The notes: generated by a model from the letters alone, not told the origin. A stretch of DNA of 64,000 bases from Maridesulfovibrio bastinii DSM 16055 (GCF_000429985.1 NZ_AUCX01000016.1:1-64000), one strand, 5' to 3'; positions 53,552 to 62,885 are shown, counted from the first letter of the stretch. Made by a program: numbers and translations.

Positions 53552-54399
53552 TTGCGTCCCCTCCTTAATTTCCTTTTGTTAAGAAAATTGAAGAGCAGCA
53601 TAAATCCCATGATCATTGACAGCAGGACACTTGCGGCAGACCCCATGGGCCAGTCACGGGTAACCAGAAACTGATCCCTGATAAAATTGCCGACCAGAGC
53701 CTCACGGGCTCCACCAAGAATATCCGGTATATAAAACATCCCCAGAGCAGGTAGAAAAACAAGCATGCAGCCGGAGACGATGCCCTGAACCGTAAGCGGC
53801 AGGGCAACCTTTATAAAAGTTTTTGCAGGGCTTGCGCCAAGATCGCGCGAAGCTTCAAGCAGCCTGTGGTCCAGCTTTAAAATTGAGGAATAAAGAGGAA
53901 GAACCATAAACGGCAGCAGGGTATAACATAGTCCCAGCAGCACAGCCCCTCTGGTGTAAAGCATCTGCAAAGGCATGCGGATGATTCCAAGAGCCATCAA
54001 CATCTTGTTGATTATGCCGCTTGCATTGATCAGGGCCACAAGAGCGTAGGTTCTGACCAGAGAATTAGTCCAGAACGGTATAACCACCAGCATCAGCAGT
54101 ATGGCCCTTTTTTTCTTGTCAGTGTGGGCTAAAAACCATGCAAAAGGATAGCCTATCAAAAGACAGACCAGACTTGTTGCCCCTGCCAGAAGAACGGAAT
54201 TCCCAATCATTTTGAACAGAGCCGGATCAAACAGTCTGGCATAGTTCTCAATAGAAAAGATAAACCGGACAAAAGAGTTTTCATCTCCGGTCAGAAAGGA
54301 AGTTCCAAGAACAAGCAGGTTCGGGACAATTGCCAGAGCAAAAAGCCAGCACCATATTGTAGTAACCGAAACGGTTTTAAACAGAGTCTTGTGGAGCAT
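53548..54399 (-). CDS. potB: Spermidine/putrescine ABC transporter permease
   Basis: 283 residues from ATG 54399, which overlaps the end of potA by 23 bases; a TTG at 54426 is a weaker alternative. Six membrane helices, with FWTNSLVRTYALVALI and the EAA loop EASRDLGASPAKTFIKVALPLTVQGIVSG. It pairs with PotC to form the inner-membrane channel. Confidence 0.93.
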   Translation of the reverse strand: MLHKTLFKTVSVTTIWCWLFALAIVPNLLVLGTSFLTGDENSFVRFIFSIENYARLFDPALFKMIGNSVLLAGATSLVCLLIGYPFAWFLAHTDKKKRAILLMLVVIPFWTNSLVRTYALVALINASGIINKMLMALGIIRMPLQMLYTRGAVLLGLCYTLLPFMVLPLYSSILKLDHRLLEASRDLGASPAKTFIKVALPLTVQGIVSGCMLVFLPALGMFYIPDILGGAREALVGNFIRDQFLVTRDWPMGSAASVLLSMIMGFMLLFNFLNKRKLRRGRK

Positions 54400-55495
54400 C
54401 AGGCAGAACAACCTCCCATCCTTCAATCCAGCTCACAGCCAGTCTGTCCCCTGCGCGGTAGGAAACATTGACTGCGTCTTCATTGAAAAATTCTGTAGCC
54501 AGCACTGTTTTGCCATTGTCCAGTTCAACCACAACATCATAAGTGGTTCCCTTGTAGACGGTTTCAAAAACAGTACCCATAAAAACAGGCAGTCCCTCTT
54601 CATATTCATATTCGCTTTCGCTGGTCAGGGACATATCTTCAGGACGCAGCAGGACTTTAACCCTGTCGCCTTCTGAAAACCGGTTATCAGTTGTAAGAGA
54701 ACATACCATATCGCCGAAATCAGCTGTAAGGCGTCTGCCTTGAACTGAAACGACACTGGCATCAAAGAGATTAGTTTCACCTACAAAATGGGCTACAAAG
54801 AGATTTTCCGGTTCCTCATAAACCTCACGGGGAGAGCCTGTCTGTTCGATATTGCCGTTGTTCATCACAACAACTCTGTCGGACATGGTAAAAGCCTCCT
54901 CCTGATCATGGGTAACCAGAACGAAAGTAATGCCCAGCTCACGCTGGAGATGCTTCATATCAAGCTGCATCTGTTTGCGAAGCCTGCGGTCAAGAGCTGA
55001 GAATGGCTCATCGAGGAGCAGAACCAGCGGCTGGTTCACCAGAGCTCTGGCGATGGCAATACGCTGCTGCTGTCCGCCGGAAAGCTCATAGGGCATTCTG
55101 GCAGAAAATTTCTCCATCTGAACCAGTTCCAGAGTTTCCATGACAATACGCTTAATTTCTTTTGCCTGAAGCTTGCGCAGCTTGAGGCCGAAAGCAACAT
55201 TGTCATAGACATTCATATGCGGGAAAAGAGCGTAGCTTTGAAAAACGGTATTAACAGCGCGTTTTTCAGGAGGAAGGCCGCAGACATCCACCCCGTCAAT
55301 TATGACGGAACCGGACGAAGGGCTCTCAAAGCCACCGATAAGTCTGAGGAGAGTGGTCTTTCCACAACCGGAAGGACCAAGGAGAGTCAGGAATTCACCA
55401 TTCCTGATGCCGATGTCGATATTGTCCAGAGCAAGCTGGTCGTCAAAAACTTTAGAGACGCCCTTTAGCTCGACAATGGTTTGCTGTTTTTCCAT
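54377..55495 (-). CDS. potA: Spermidine/putrescine ABC transporter ATPase
   Basis: 372 residues from ATG 55495, chosen for the AGGGGG site upstream and the family start. Walker A is LGPSGCGKTTLL, the signature is LSGGQQQRIAIARAL, Walker B LLLDEPFSALD, and the switch histidine in LVTHDQEEAF. A TOBE domain follows from about 280. It powers polyamine uptake, is first in potABCD and follows a hairpin-rich leader. Confidence 0.95.
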   Translation of the reverse strand: MEKQQTIVELKGVSKVFDDQLALDNIDIGIRNGEFLTLLGPSGCGKTTLLRLIGGFESPSSGSVIIDGVDVCGLPPEKRAVNTVFQSYALFPHMNVYDNVAFGLKLRKLQAKEIKRIVMETLELVQMEKFSARMPYELSGGQQQRIAIARALVNQPLVLLLDEPFSALDRRLRKQMQLDMKHLQRELGITFVLVTHDQEEAFTMSDRVVVMNNGNIEQTGSPREVYEEPENLFVAHFVGETNLFDASVVSVQGRRLTADFGDMVCSLTTDNRFSEGDRVKVLLRPEDMSLTSESEYEYEEGLPVFMGTVFETVYKGTTYDVVVELDNGKTVLATEFFNEDAVNVSYRAGDRLAVSWIEGWEVVLPDAPQDSV

Positions 55496-55583
55496 AACAG
55501 CACCCCCTATGCGAAAAGCTGTGCGGACAAATTCCGCAGCCGCAGACCCATGAAGATAGATTTTCATAAGCCTGTGAATTCCC

Positions 55584-55677
55584 GACACGCGGTGTATCAC
55601 CGTGTCAAAAACATGCCCCGGCGGATATACAGAAACTGTATTTCCGTCGGAAACAGCCCCACCGGCACATACGGCTG
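55584..55677 (-). promoter_or_regulatory. Hairpin-rich leader of the pot operon
   Basis: Three successive hairpins lie 90-180 bases before the potA start. 55584-55589 pairs with 55601-55606; 55619-55632 pairs with 55636-55649 (14 positions, one wobble, one mismatch, 3-base loop); 55654-55658 pairs with 55673-55677. The segment is clearly more GC-rich than other gaps here. A structured 5-prime leader is likely. No known riboswitch was recognised. Confidence 0.45.
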
Positions 55678-56163
55678 GTAACCTATAAGGATACGGCCTT
55701 AAGCTCCGGCAGACAGGTGGTCACGATTACTCAGCAGTGCAACCAGACCACAATATGCGACAGGAAGCGGCAAGCCACTTCTCGAGCAAATTCTGAACTT
55801 GAAGAATCAATGAACAGGCGCGGAACCATAATCGACAAGTTCCTGCTTAGCAACTTAAAATTTCACAATTTTCAAAATAGTTTCAAAGGCCCTGATTTTA
55901 CACATTTATTTAATACTAATGCAACAAAAGCTGTTTAAAAGGAACAACACTTTACAACCTAAATGTTGCCAGTTATGGGTTTACATCTTTCGAGCTGATC
56001 TATTTAGAAAGGAATTATAGTCGAAATTTAATAAATGACAAAAACCGTGCAAACGGTTCAATCTCTGTAAAAGACAGCTAAAACTATCCATGAATGCCTT
56101 AGATATGTAGACAATGCATTCATATATACAGAGATTGTTAAACATCAACTTAAGGATATCATT
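55678..56163. other. Divergent intergenic region between the pot operon and the Gfo/Idh/MocA gene
   Basis: About 490 bases. A short frame at 55717-55938 has no recognisable product or ribosome site. It probably holds promoters in both directions. Confidence 0.45.
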
Positions 56164-57090
56164 ATGAAAACCCTTAAAGTCGGAGTTGTCGGCCTGGGCT
56201 GGATGGGCCGGGTACATCTGCGCAATTACACTGAAATGGCGAACGTTGAATGCGTCGGCGCCGTGGATATTGAACAGGAAAGACTTGATGAAGTCAAAGA
56301 ACAGTTCGGTGTTCCCGGCTTCAAAAGCATTGAAGAACTTCTTGAACATGACCTTGATGCGATAAGCGTCTGCGTACCCACAAGCCTTCATCACGAAGTG
56401 GGTAAAAAGATCATTGAAAAGAAAATCAACCTCATTATTGAAAAACCTCTGGCTGTAAGCGTTGCTGAAGGTCAGGAGCTGGTAACACTGGCAGAACAGA
56501 ACGGCGTGGCACTCATGGTAGGCCATGTTGAACGTTTCAACCCTGCTGTTCAGCGTGTTAAAAGCCTCATGACCGAGGAAGCCGGACCCATTTCAATCCA
56601 GATTGAACGTGTCGGACCATATCCGCCGAGAATTCAGGATGTAGGAGTTGTAAAAGATCTGGCATCCCATGATATCGATCTGCTCCGTTTCCTTTCCGGA
56701 TCTGATTTCAAGGACGTTTACGCTGTAACAACCTCAACCAGAGGCAAGCACGAAGACAACGCCCTTATCACCGCTGAAATGGAAAACGGTGTACTCTGCA
56801 ACATCAATACAAACTGGGTTACACCTTACAAATCCAGAAAAATTCGTGTTGCTGCAAAAACCAAATTCATTGAAGCCAACCTGATCACTCAGGAAGTACG
56901 CGAATACAGCGAATTCTCCACTTACGATCAGAGCTACAGCGTTCGCGAATGGCCGCTCATTTTCCGTGAGCCTGTTAAAGAAGAGCTGACCCTCTTCCTC
57001 AAAGCACTCAGGGAAGGAACAGAAGTTCCTATTACCGGTCGTGACGGTCTCGAAGTTCTCAAAACTTTCGAAATTGTTCTCGGTGAATAG
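56164..57090 (+). CDS. Gfo/Idh/MocA family NAD-dependent sugar dehydrogenase
   Basis: 308 residues. VGVVGLGWMGRVHLRNYTEM is the NAD site, SVCVPTSLHHEVGKKIIEKKINLIIEKPLAVS carries the catalytic EKP lysine, and VGHVERFNPAV and DLASHDIDLLRF complete the fold. Relatives such as WlbA/WbpB oxidise UDP-GlcNAcA at C3, the step before WbpE-type amination. The gene stands alone, next to wecB on the opposite strand. The substrate is not certain. Confidence 0.83.
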   Translation: MKTLKVGVVGLGWMGRVHLRNYTEMANVECVGAVDIEQERLDEVKEQFGVPGFKSIEELLEHDLDAISVCVPTSLHHEVGKKIIEKKINLIIEKPLAVSVAEGQELVTLAEQNGVALMVGHVERFNPAVQRVKSLMTEEAGPISIQIERVGPYPPRIQDVGVVKDLASHDIDLLRFLSGSDFKDVYAVTTSTRGKHEDNALITAEMENGVLCNINTNWVTPYKSRKIRVAAKTKFIEANLITQEVREYSEFSTYDQSYSVREWPLIFREPVKEELTLFLKALREGTEVPITGRDGLEVLKTFEIVLGE

Positions 57091-57110
57091 TCAGAGCTGA
57101 CTTTATTCAT

Positions 57111-57149
57111 AAATAAACCCCCTCAATTTTTTGTTGAGGGGGTTTATTT
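57111..57149. terminator. Strong bidirectional terminator
   Basis: The arms 57111-57126 and 57134-57149 form a perfect 16-bp stem with a 7-base loop of mostly T. It serves both the Gfo/Idh/MocA gene and wecB, which converge. Confidence 0.9.
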
Positions 57150-57202
57150 ATGCACTCAGAAAACATTTAGTTTTCAAGCTGATCTGGAACTCCTGCCGAA
57201 AA

Positions 57203-58309
57203 TCAACTATCAACATTGAGATATTCAGCCAGTTTTTCCCATATTCTTTCTGCTGCTTTCCCGTCCCAGCCGGGAATAACAGGAGCAGGAAGCCCTGCGC
57301 GCCCAAGGGCTTTTTCAACTTCCAAAACAATCCTGTCTCCATCAATGCCAGCCAGCACATTGGTTCCAAGTTCAACGGTACAGGGCCGCTCGGTATTTTT
57401 ACGCATTGTAACACATGGAACGCCGAGAGCCGTAGTTTCTTCCTGCAAACCGCCACTGTCTGTGATCACAACCTGTGAATCCTTCCAGAGATATAGTGAC
57501 TCCCTGAAAGCCAGCGGAGGCAGAGTATGAATATTATCTGAAAGATTTATATTAAATTTTTCCAGCATCTTAGCTGTTCTTGGATGGATAGGGAAAATTA
57601 TCGGGAGCTTTTCAGCAATGGAGTTAAGAGCACCCACAATACCTTCAAGCACTTCCCTGCAATCCACATTTGACGGTCTGTGCATGGTCATAAACGCATA
57701 ACGCCCCAGTTTTTCTTTGAGCGGACGCGCTAAATATTTCGCTGTAACCTCATCTCCCAGCCGCTTAACATTGTAGAAAAGGTTGTCTATCATCACATTT
57801 CCTACAGCAAAAATCTTTTCCGGGTCTCGGCCTTCCGCCAGAAGATTGGCTTTACCATGCTCTTCGGTAGTAAAATAAAGATTACTTATGGAGTCAGTGA
57901 CCATACGGTTTATTTCTTCCGGCATATCCGTATCACCGCTTCTAAGTCCTGCTTCCACATGTGCTACAGGTATATGGAGTTTACGGGCTGTGATTGAGCA
58001 GGCCAGAGTAGAGTTAACATCACCTACGACAACAACAAGGTCAGGCTTGTGCTCAACACACATTTTTTCAAAAGCAATCATAATCGCACCGGTCTGCTCC
58101 GCATGGGTTCCGGTGGATTTCCCCATATTGAACCGAGGCTCTGGTATATCAAGATCTTCAAAAAAAACCTGTGACATCACCCGGTCGTAATGCTGCCCGG
58201 TATAAACTATATCGCATTCAATGGCTTCCCATTTTCTGGACGCCCTATAGACAGGAGCCACCTTCATAAGATTTGGTCTGGCCCCCGCAACTAGAAAAAC
58301 TTTTTTCAC
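57203..58309 (-). CDS. wecB: Non-hydrolysing UDP-N-acetylglucosamine 2-epimerase
   Basis: 368 residues. VAGARPNLMKVAPVYRA, HVEAGLRSGDTDMPEEINRMVTD, MTMHRPSNVD and TDSGGLQEETTALGVPCVTMRKNTERPCTVELGTN are the WecB signature, distinct from NeuC. It interconverts UDP-GlcNAc and UDP-ManNAc. A WbpI-like role on a diacetamido uronic acid is possible because the dehydrogenase next door is of WlbA type. GAGG precedes ATG 58309. Confidence 0.93.
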   Translation of the reverse strand: MKKVFLVAGARPNLMKVAPVYRASRKWEAIECDIVYTGQHYDRVMSQVFFEDLDIPEPRFNMGKSTGTHAEQTGAIMIAFEKMCVEHKPDLVVVVGDVNSTLACSITARKLHIPVAHVEAGLRSGDTDMPEEINRMVTDSISNLYFTTEEHGKANLLAEGRDPEKIFAVGNVMIDNLFYNVKRLGDEVTAKYLARPLKEKLGRYAFMTMHRPSNVDCREVLEGIVGALNSIAEKLPIIFPIHPRTAKMLEKFNINLSDNIHTLPPLAFRESLYLWKDSQVVITDSGGLQEETTALGVPCVTMRKNTERPCTVELGTNVLAGIDGDRIVLEVEKALGRAGLPAPVIPGWDGKAAERIWEKLAEYLNVDS

Positions 58310-58419
58310 AATTATCCTCTGAAAGTAAAATTTTGAATCAAATTAAAATCCGAACCACCGTATATCCTGTAGAACAGTCAGGCAAGCCCGAAGACAATTT
58401 TATTGGATTCTTAACAAAG

Positions 58420-59739
58420 CTATTCAGGACCGAAAAGCTTCTGTTGCAAATCAGCAAGAGTTTTACAAGTCTCAGAGTGAAACAAAGGACCATACCCCAG
58501 CCTTTTAGCCTGTTTCAACCTTGTTTCATATCCTGTGGCCGGACGGATTAAACCGTTCAAATCGACCTCCCCCCAGAAAACAGCTCCGGCCGGCAGCGGA
58601 AGATCGTAAAAAGATGAAAGAACAGAAGCCACAACGCCAAGATCAAGACCGGGGTCAGGCATAGTCATTCCGCCGCCGGTCTTGGCATATATATCAAACT
58701 GTCCCAGATTGAGGCTTAGTCTTTTCTCCAGAACCGCCAGCAATAGATTGAGCCTATTGGTATCGAATCCCAGAGCTGTGCGCCTTGGTATGGAAAGGAC
58801 TGTTTTCCCGGCCAGAGCCTGCACCTCAACGGCAAAGGGTTTATGACCATCCATGGCCATAACAACGGCTGCACCGCTTAATGAATCATCCCGATCACCC
58901 AGAAAGAGCGTAGAAGGATCTTCAACTATCTCCATCCCTGCTTCACGCATGGTAAAAACAACCAGCTCGTCACTGGGACCGAAACGGTTTTTGAGAACAC
59001 GCATTATCCGGGTCATGTGCCGGCGATCACCCTCAAGATACAAAACAGTATCAACCATGTGCTCCAGAAGCTTCGGACCGGCAATCTGGCCGTCTTTGGT
59101 AACATGTCCCACGAGGATAAGAGTAGTGCTACTTTTTTTTGCAGCTTCAACTAAATCTGAAGAAACCGCGCGGACCTGCGAGACACTTCCGGGGATTCCC
59201 TCAGCCCTTGGAGAAGAAAGAGTCTGTACGGAGTCAATAATAATCAGATCCGGTTTCTGATCGCCTTCTATGAGGCTGACAGCTTCTTCCGCATTGGTTG
59301 AAGCAACAACCAGCAAACCGGAATCAAGAAGACCAAGCCTGTCGGCACGTCCCCTGATCTGGGCAAGGGATTCCTCACCTGAAAAATAAATACTCCGGCA
59401 GCCCATAGCGGCCTGCATAGCTGCAAGCTGAAGCAGCAATGTGGACTTTCCAATACCGGGTTCTCCACCAAGAAGAACCGCTCCGCCGGGAACAAAACCT
59501 TTCCCGAGGACATTATCCAAAGCCTGAAAACCAGTAGTCCGGGCCGCTGCGTTCTCTCCTGGAATGTCCTTCAAGTCCACAGGGGAACCCGAGGCAAGCC
59601 TGACCTTCAACCGTCCCGGTGAACGTGAAACCACTTTTTGTTCCAGTGTATTCCATTCCCCGCATCTAGGGCATTGTCCCTGCCATTTCAAAGCCTGCGC
59701 TCCGCAGTTGGAACATACAAACACATCTTTGGTTTTCAT
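58420..59739 (-). CDS. radA: DNA repair protein RadA
   Basis: 439 residues from ATG 59739, preceded by GAGG; a longer frame upstream adds unrelated residues. A four-cysteine zinc finger (VCSNCGAQ, CPRCGEW) is followed by the RecA-like ATPase with Walker A GGEPGIGKSTLLLQL, the RadA-specific KNRFG motif, and a Lon-like C-terminal domain. It promotes branch migration in recombination repair. Confidence 0.97.
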   Translation of the reverse strand: MKTKDVFVCSNCGAQALKWQGQCPRCGEWNTLEQKVVSRSPGRLKVRLASGSPVDLKDIPGENAAARTTGFQALDNVLGKGFVPGGAVLLGGEPGIGKSTLLLQLAAMQAAMGCRSIYFSGEESLAQIRGRADRLGLLDSGLLVVASTNAEEAVSLIEGDQKPDLIIIDSVQTLSSPRAEGIPGSVSQVRAVSSDLVEAAKKSSTTLILVGHVTKDGQIAGPKLLEHMVDTVLYLEGDRRHMTRIMRVLKNRFGPSDELVVFTMREAGMEIVEDPSTLFLGDRDDSLSGAAVVMAMDGHKPFAVEVQALAGKTVLSIPRRTALGFDTNRLNLLLAVLEKRLSLNLGQFDIYAKTGGGMTMPDPGLDLGVVASVLSSFYDLPLPAGAVFWGEVDLNGLIRPATGYETRLKQAKRLGYGPLFHSETCKTLADLQQKLFGPE

Positions 59740-59785
59740 GATTATCCTCGGTAAAATTGAGAGATCAGAACGGTAAGTCCTTAAA

Positions 59786-59832
59786 AAAAGGCTGGAAACA
59801 ATGCCAAATTTTATGCACCGTTCCAGCCTTTT
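59786..59832 (-). terminator. Rho-independent terminator after the DUF3426 gene
   Basis: The arms 59821-59832 and 59786-59797 form a perfect 12-bp stem; on the minus strand it ends in a run of seven T. It separates the DUF3426 gene from radA. Confidence 0.85.
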
Positions 59833-59893
59833 ATATTTGAATATCAAACGGCAGGAAAACTCCCACCGGATTTATTATATTTATACGCTTCTG

Positions 59894-61300
59894 TTACTTT
59901 TCAGGCGGATTTTTAGCTCCGACTACATTGATAACAAATTCTTTTACCGTCGGCGGCGGATTGAAAAACACCACCATAAATGGTGTATCCATGCCCGGTT
60001 TAAGCAATGTATTGTTGGAAAGTATGCCTACCTTGGATTCAAGACCGGCTGTAATTTCTTCCTTGGACTGAACCTCAAGCTGGAAGAGCGAGAGCGTATT
60101 CCCACACATAAGACGTCTGGAATCAAGCACTCCACCCTTTTCATCAAAGAGTTTGGCTTCCACCTCAAGAAGTTCTCTCGGGGTGTTGAAATTATTCACA
60201 ACCTTGCCTTCGATGATGAAAAGCTGGCCGACTTTTTCATTTTTTACATAAAACTGACGCAAATCCTTAAATGAAAATTTGCTGAATCTTTTGGCATCGG
60301 ATTCAGCTCCATTTGGAGCGGCAGAATCTTCAGAAGTGAGATAAGGAATCTTGAAGGGAAGTTTATCAAAGAGCTGAAAATAATAAGCAGCCCCTGCTCC
60401 ACCAGCAAAAAGTACCACCAGAATCAGGAAGACAAGCAGACCTTTTCTACTTTTCTTCTTTCCGGCTTTTTTCTTTTTTGAAGGTCTTTCATCAAGGTCA
60501 AGCCCGATAACGTCACCACTGTCGAGATGGACTCCGGTATCGGTAAATTCCTCTTCATCATACTCTTCTTCAGTATAATCATCGTCTTCGCCAGAGTCTT
60601 CATCTGTGCCGGATTCTTCTTCAAAGAAATCATCTTCAGAATCATCCTGAGCGTCAGAACCGAAAAGTTTATCCTCAAAACTGTCGCCAAGACCTTCAGA
60701 TTCATTTTCGTCACTGTCTGAATCATCAGAACCGAAGAGTTCATCGTCAAGACTGTCGGCTGGGCTTTCACCTTCTTCATCCTGATCATCGCCGAAAAGT
60801 TCGTCATCAATGTCAAACTTTTCAGCATCATCGGACACAGAGCTGTCTTCATCTTCAGCATCGTCAAAGAGATCGGCACCGATATCAGCATCAGAGCCTT
60901 CTTCAATGCCTCCGAAAAGATCATCTTCCAGATCATCACTGGAATCGGCAGTATCAGCTTCACCAAAATCATCAAAAAGATCTTCCTCGTCAGAGGTCTC
61001 TTCCTGCGGTTCTGGTTCCGGCTCAGGCTCTGGTTCAGGTTCAGGCTGGGGTTCTGGCTCCGGCTCCGGTTTAGGCTCAGGCTTGGGTTCTGGCTGCGGT
61101 TCAGGAGCAGCCTGCGGCTGATCCGAAGAAACCGTTTCATCCTCAAGCAGGGCGGCAACTTCGTCTTCCGGCTCCTGCACAGGCGGGGTCACCATAAACT
61201 TGTTTCCGCATTTGGAGCATTTGACCTTTATCCCTTTAGCCGGGATCTTCTCTTCCGGAAGATTATATTTTGTCTTGCAGTTTGAACATGCTACAATCAT
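59894..61300 (-). CDS. Zinc-ribbon, acidic-repeat, single-pass membrane protein (DUF3426)
   Basis: 468 residues. An MJ0042-type zinc ribbon has C5, C8, C28 and C31. Residues 65-99 are a Pro-Glu repeat. Residues 100-270 are extremely acidic and carry seven DLF-like motifs (EEDLFDD, EDDLFGG, GADLFDD, DDELFGD, DDELFGS, EDKLFGS, EDDFFEE) about every 20 residues. A lysine-rich stop leads to one membrane helix (287-308) and then a DUF3426 domain of about 140 residues, probably periplasmic. The cytoplasmic zinc ribbon and acidic motifs look like a docking platform. Function unknown. Confidence 0.8.
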   Translation of the reverse strand: MIVACSNCKTKYNLPEEKIPAKGIKVKCSKCGNKFMVTPPVQEPEDEVAALLEDETVSSDQPQAAPEPQPEPKPEPKPEPEPEPQPEPEPEPEPEPEPQEETSDEEDLFDDFGEADTADSSDDLEDDLFGGIEEGSDADIGADLFDDAEDEDSSVSDDAEKFDIDDELFGDDQDEEGESPADSLDDELFGSDDSDSDENESEGLGDSFEDKLFGSDAQDDSEDDFFEEESGTDEDSGEDDDYTEEEYDEEEFTDTGVHLDSGDVIGLDLDERPSKKKKAGKKKSRKGLLVFLILVVLFAGGAGAAYYFQLFDKLPFKIPYLTSEDSAAPNGAESDAKRFSKFSFKDLRQFYVKNEKVGQLFIIEGKVVNNFNTPRELLEVEAKLFDEKGGVLDSRRLMCGNTLSLFQLEVQSKEEITAGLESKVGILSNNTLLKPGMDTPFMVVFFNPPPTVKEFVINVVGAKNPPEK

Positions 61301-61392
61301 GGACTGCTCTCTTTCCTGCTCGTGAGCTGTTTATCTTTAATGTATCACGGCTGAATAATTGTTATTGTCTTTATAAAAAGGCCTCACAATCC

Positions 61393-61917
61393 TCAATCGT
61401 TATGCAATTCATACACGGCATTGAGATACCTGTATTTTTCAGCATAGTCCATTCCGTACCCTACCAGGAAACCTTTCTCAAGTATGAATCCGGGAAAATC
61501 AACTGTCAGGTCGATTTCTCTGCGCTCTCTTTTATCTATAAGCGAAGCGATTCTGATACTGAGAGGATTCCTCTTGGTAAAAACATGTTTCAGGAACTCG
61601 ACAGAATGCCCGGTATCAACAATGTCCTCAATAATAAGCACATGCTTTCCGGCAATCGAAACTTCGAGATCCTTGCTGAAATTCATATTGCCTGAACGGC
61701 TTGTTCCGTCACCGTAACTGGAAAGTCTAACGAAATCTATTTCAGCCTCGCAATCAAGATTACGAGTAAGATCAGCAAAAAAAAGATATGCACCTTTAAG
61801 CACACAAACGCAAACCAGAGGCTGGCTTCCGTAGGTATCGGAAATTTCTCTGGCTAGTTCTTTTACTTTGGCATCTATTTCTTCGGTTGAACAGACTTCA
61901 GACAGGCGGTGGCCCAT
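61393..61917 (-). CDS. hpt: Hypoxanthine phosphoribosyltransferase
   Basis: 174 residues. The PRPP loop is VLIIEDIVDTGHSVEFL. VCVLKGAYLFFADL, SSYGDGTSRSGNM and DFPGFILEKGFLVGYGMDYAEKYRYL complete the family pattern. It salvages hypoxanthine and guanine to IMP and GMP. It follows argA after 11 bases. Confidence 0.95.
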   Translation of the reverse strand: MGHRLSEVCSTEEIDAKVKELAREISDTYGSQPLVCVCVLKGAYLFFADLTRNLDCEAEIDFVRLSSYGDGTSRSGNMNFSKDLEVSIAGKHVLIIEDIVDTGHSVEFLKHVFTKRNPLSIRIASLIDKRERREIDLTVDFPGFILEKGFLVGYGMDYAEKYRYLNAVYELHND

Positions 61918-61928
61918 TATTTTCCTCT

Positions 61929-62402
61929 TTATTTTTTAATTTTAGTTTCTATTACCATCGGAATTTCATCGCAATCAGGGAACTGTGGACAATTGATACA
62001 ATCCGCCCAGACCTTCTGGGGCAGGATTCCCTTATCAGTAGCTTTGAATCCGAGTTTAGCAAAAAATCCATCAATATTGGTAAGAACGAAGACAGTGTTT
62101 ATATCCAGCTTAAAAGCTTCATCAAGGCAGGCGCGCACCAGCTCCTTTCCTATTCCGGAACCGCGTGAGTCCGGATGGACTACGAGTGAACGAACCTCTG
62201 CAAGATTGTCCCATGTAATAGATAATGCACAGCATCCGAAAATTTTACCGGATTCGTCCTTAGCAACAAAAAAATCTCTCAAGTGTCCATAGACCTTACT
62301 CAAAGGTCTTGGAAGAACCATGGCGGTCCTTGCACTTTCAACGATCATAGCGTGCAGAGCTTTGGCGTCCGTCATGGTCGCCTTTTCTATAGTCACAGCC
62401 AT
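61929..62402 (-). CDS. argA: Short-form N-acetylglutamate synthase (GNAT)
   Basis: 157 residues. A GNAT fold with LVVHPDSRGSGIGKELVRACLDEA as the acetyl-CoA loop. FFAKLGFKATDKGILPQKVWADCINCPQFPDCDE, with its CxxCxxxxxC cluster, is the hallmark of the short ArgA-like amino-acid acetyltransferases. It makes N-acetylglutamate for arginine synthesis. Its ATG directly follows the TAA of the TlpA-like gene. Confidence 0.88.
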   Translation of the reverse strand: MAVTIEKATMTDAKALHAMIVESARTAMVLPRPLSKVYGHLRDFFVAKDESGKIFGCCALSITWDNLAEVRSLVVHPDSRGSGIGKELVRACLDEAFKLDINTVFVLTNIDGFFAKLGFKATDKGILPQKVWADCINCPQFPDCDEIPMVIETKIKK

Positions 62403-62885
62403 TTATTTTTTATCCTTGATATACTTATCAATCAGATTTTCAAACATCTCGATGGGAAAGCCACCGGAACGCGCAAAAATCTGCTTTCCGTCAGGATCAT
62501 AGATCACCGTGAAAGGAATAGCCTGAATCCTGAAGGATGGCCCTATATCAGCAGAAGCATGATAAACAGGGTAATTCATTCCACCGGTCACTTTGATAAA
62601 ATCATCTACAGCATCAGAGGTTTCATCAACTGAAACACCGATCATCACCAGATCGTCATCACTGTATTTTTCACGCATCTTTATAAGCTCGGGAATTTCA
62701 GCACGGCATGGAGGACACCATGTAGCCCAGAAATTTACCAGAACAACTTTCCCGGAAGAATTTTTTACAATCTTCTGGATACCCGCTGTATCAAGCTCAC
62801 TTACCCCTTCAACTCCGTTCACCTTGGAACAGGCGGCGAAAATCAGAAGGAGCGACAAAAAGGAGACTCTTATCCAATCTTTCAT
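62403..62885 (-). CDS. TlpA/ResA-type thioredoxin lipoprotein
   Basis: 160 residues. A lipoprotein signal ends at the lipobox IFAAC with C19. The mature part is a thioredoxin fold with the redox pair C57 and C60 in NFWATWCPPCRAEIP, and the cis-proline site near AIPFTVIYDPDG. It probably reduces disulfides of exported proteins, as in cytochrome c maturation. It shares its operon with argA and hpt. Confidence 0.92.
   Translation of the reverse strand: MKDWIRVSFLSLLLIFAACSKVNGVEGVSELDTAGIQKIVKNSSGKVVLVNFWATWCPPCRAEIPELIKMREKYSDDDLVMIGVSVDETSDAVDDFIKVTGGMNYPVYHASADIGPSFRIQAIPFTVIYDPDGKQIFARSGGFPIEMFENLIDKYIKDKK

Noticed and set aside
54427-55600. Longer PotA start at 55600
   Set aside because: The first 35 residues are unlike any PotA and the AGGGGG site selects ATG 55495.
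55981-56526. Minus-strand frame of 181 residues overlapping the Gfo/Idh/MocA start
   Set aside because: Antisense to a clear gene and rich in Phe/Asn/His, typical of shadow translation.
60810-61121. Plus-strand frame encoding Ser/Gly-rich repeats
   Set aside because: It is the reverse complement of the Pro-Glu and acidic repeat of the DUF3426 gene; no ribosome site.
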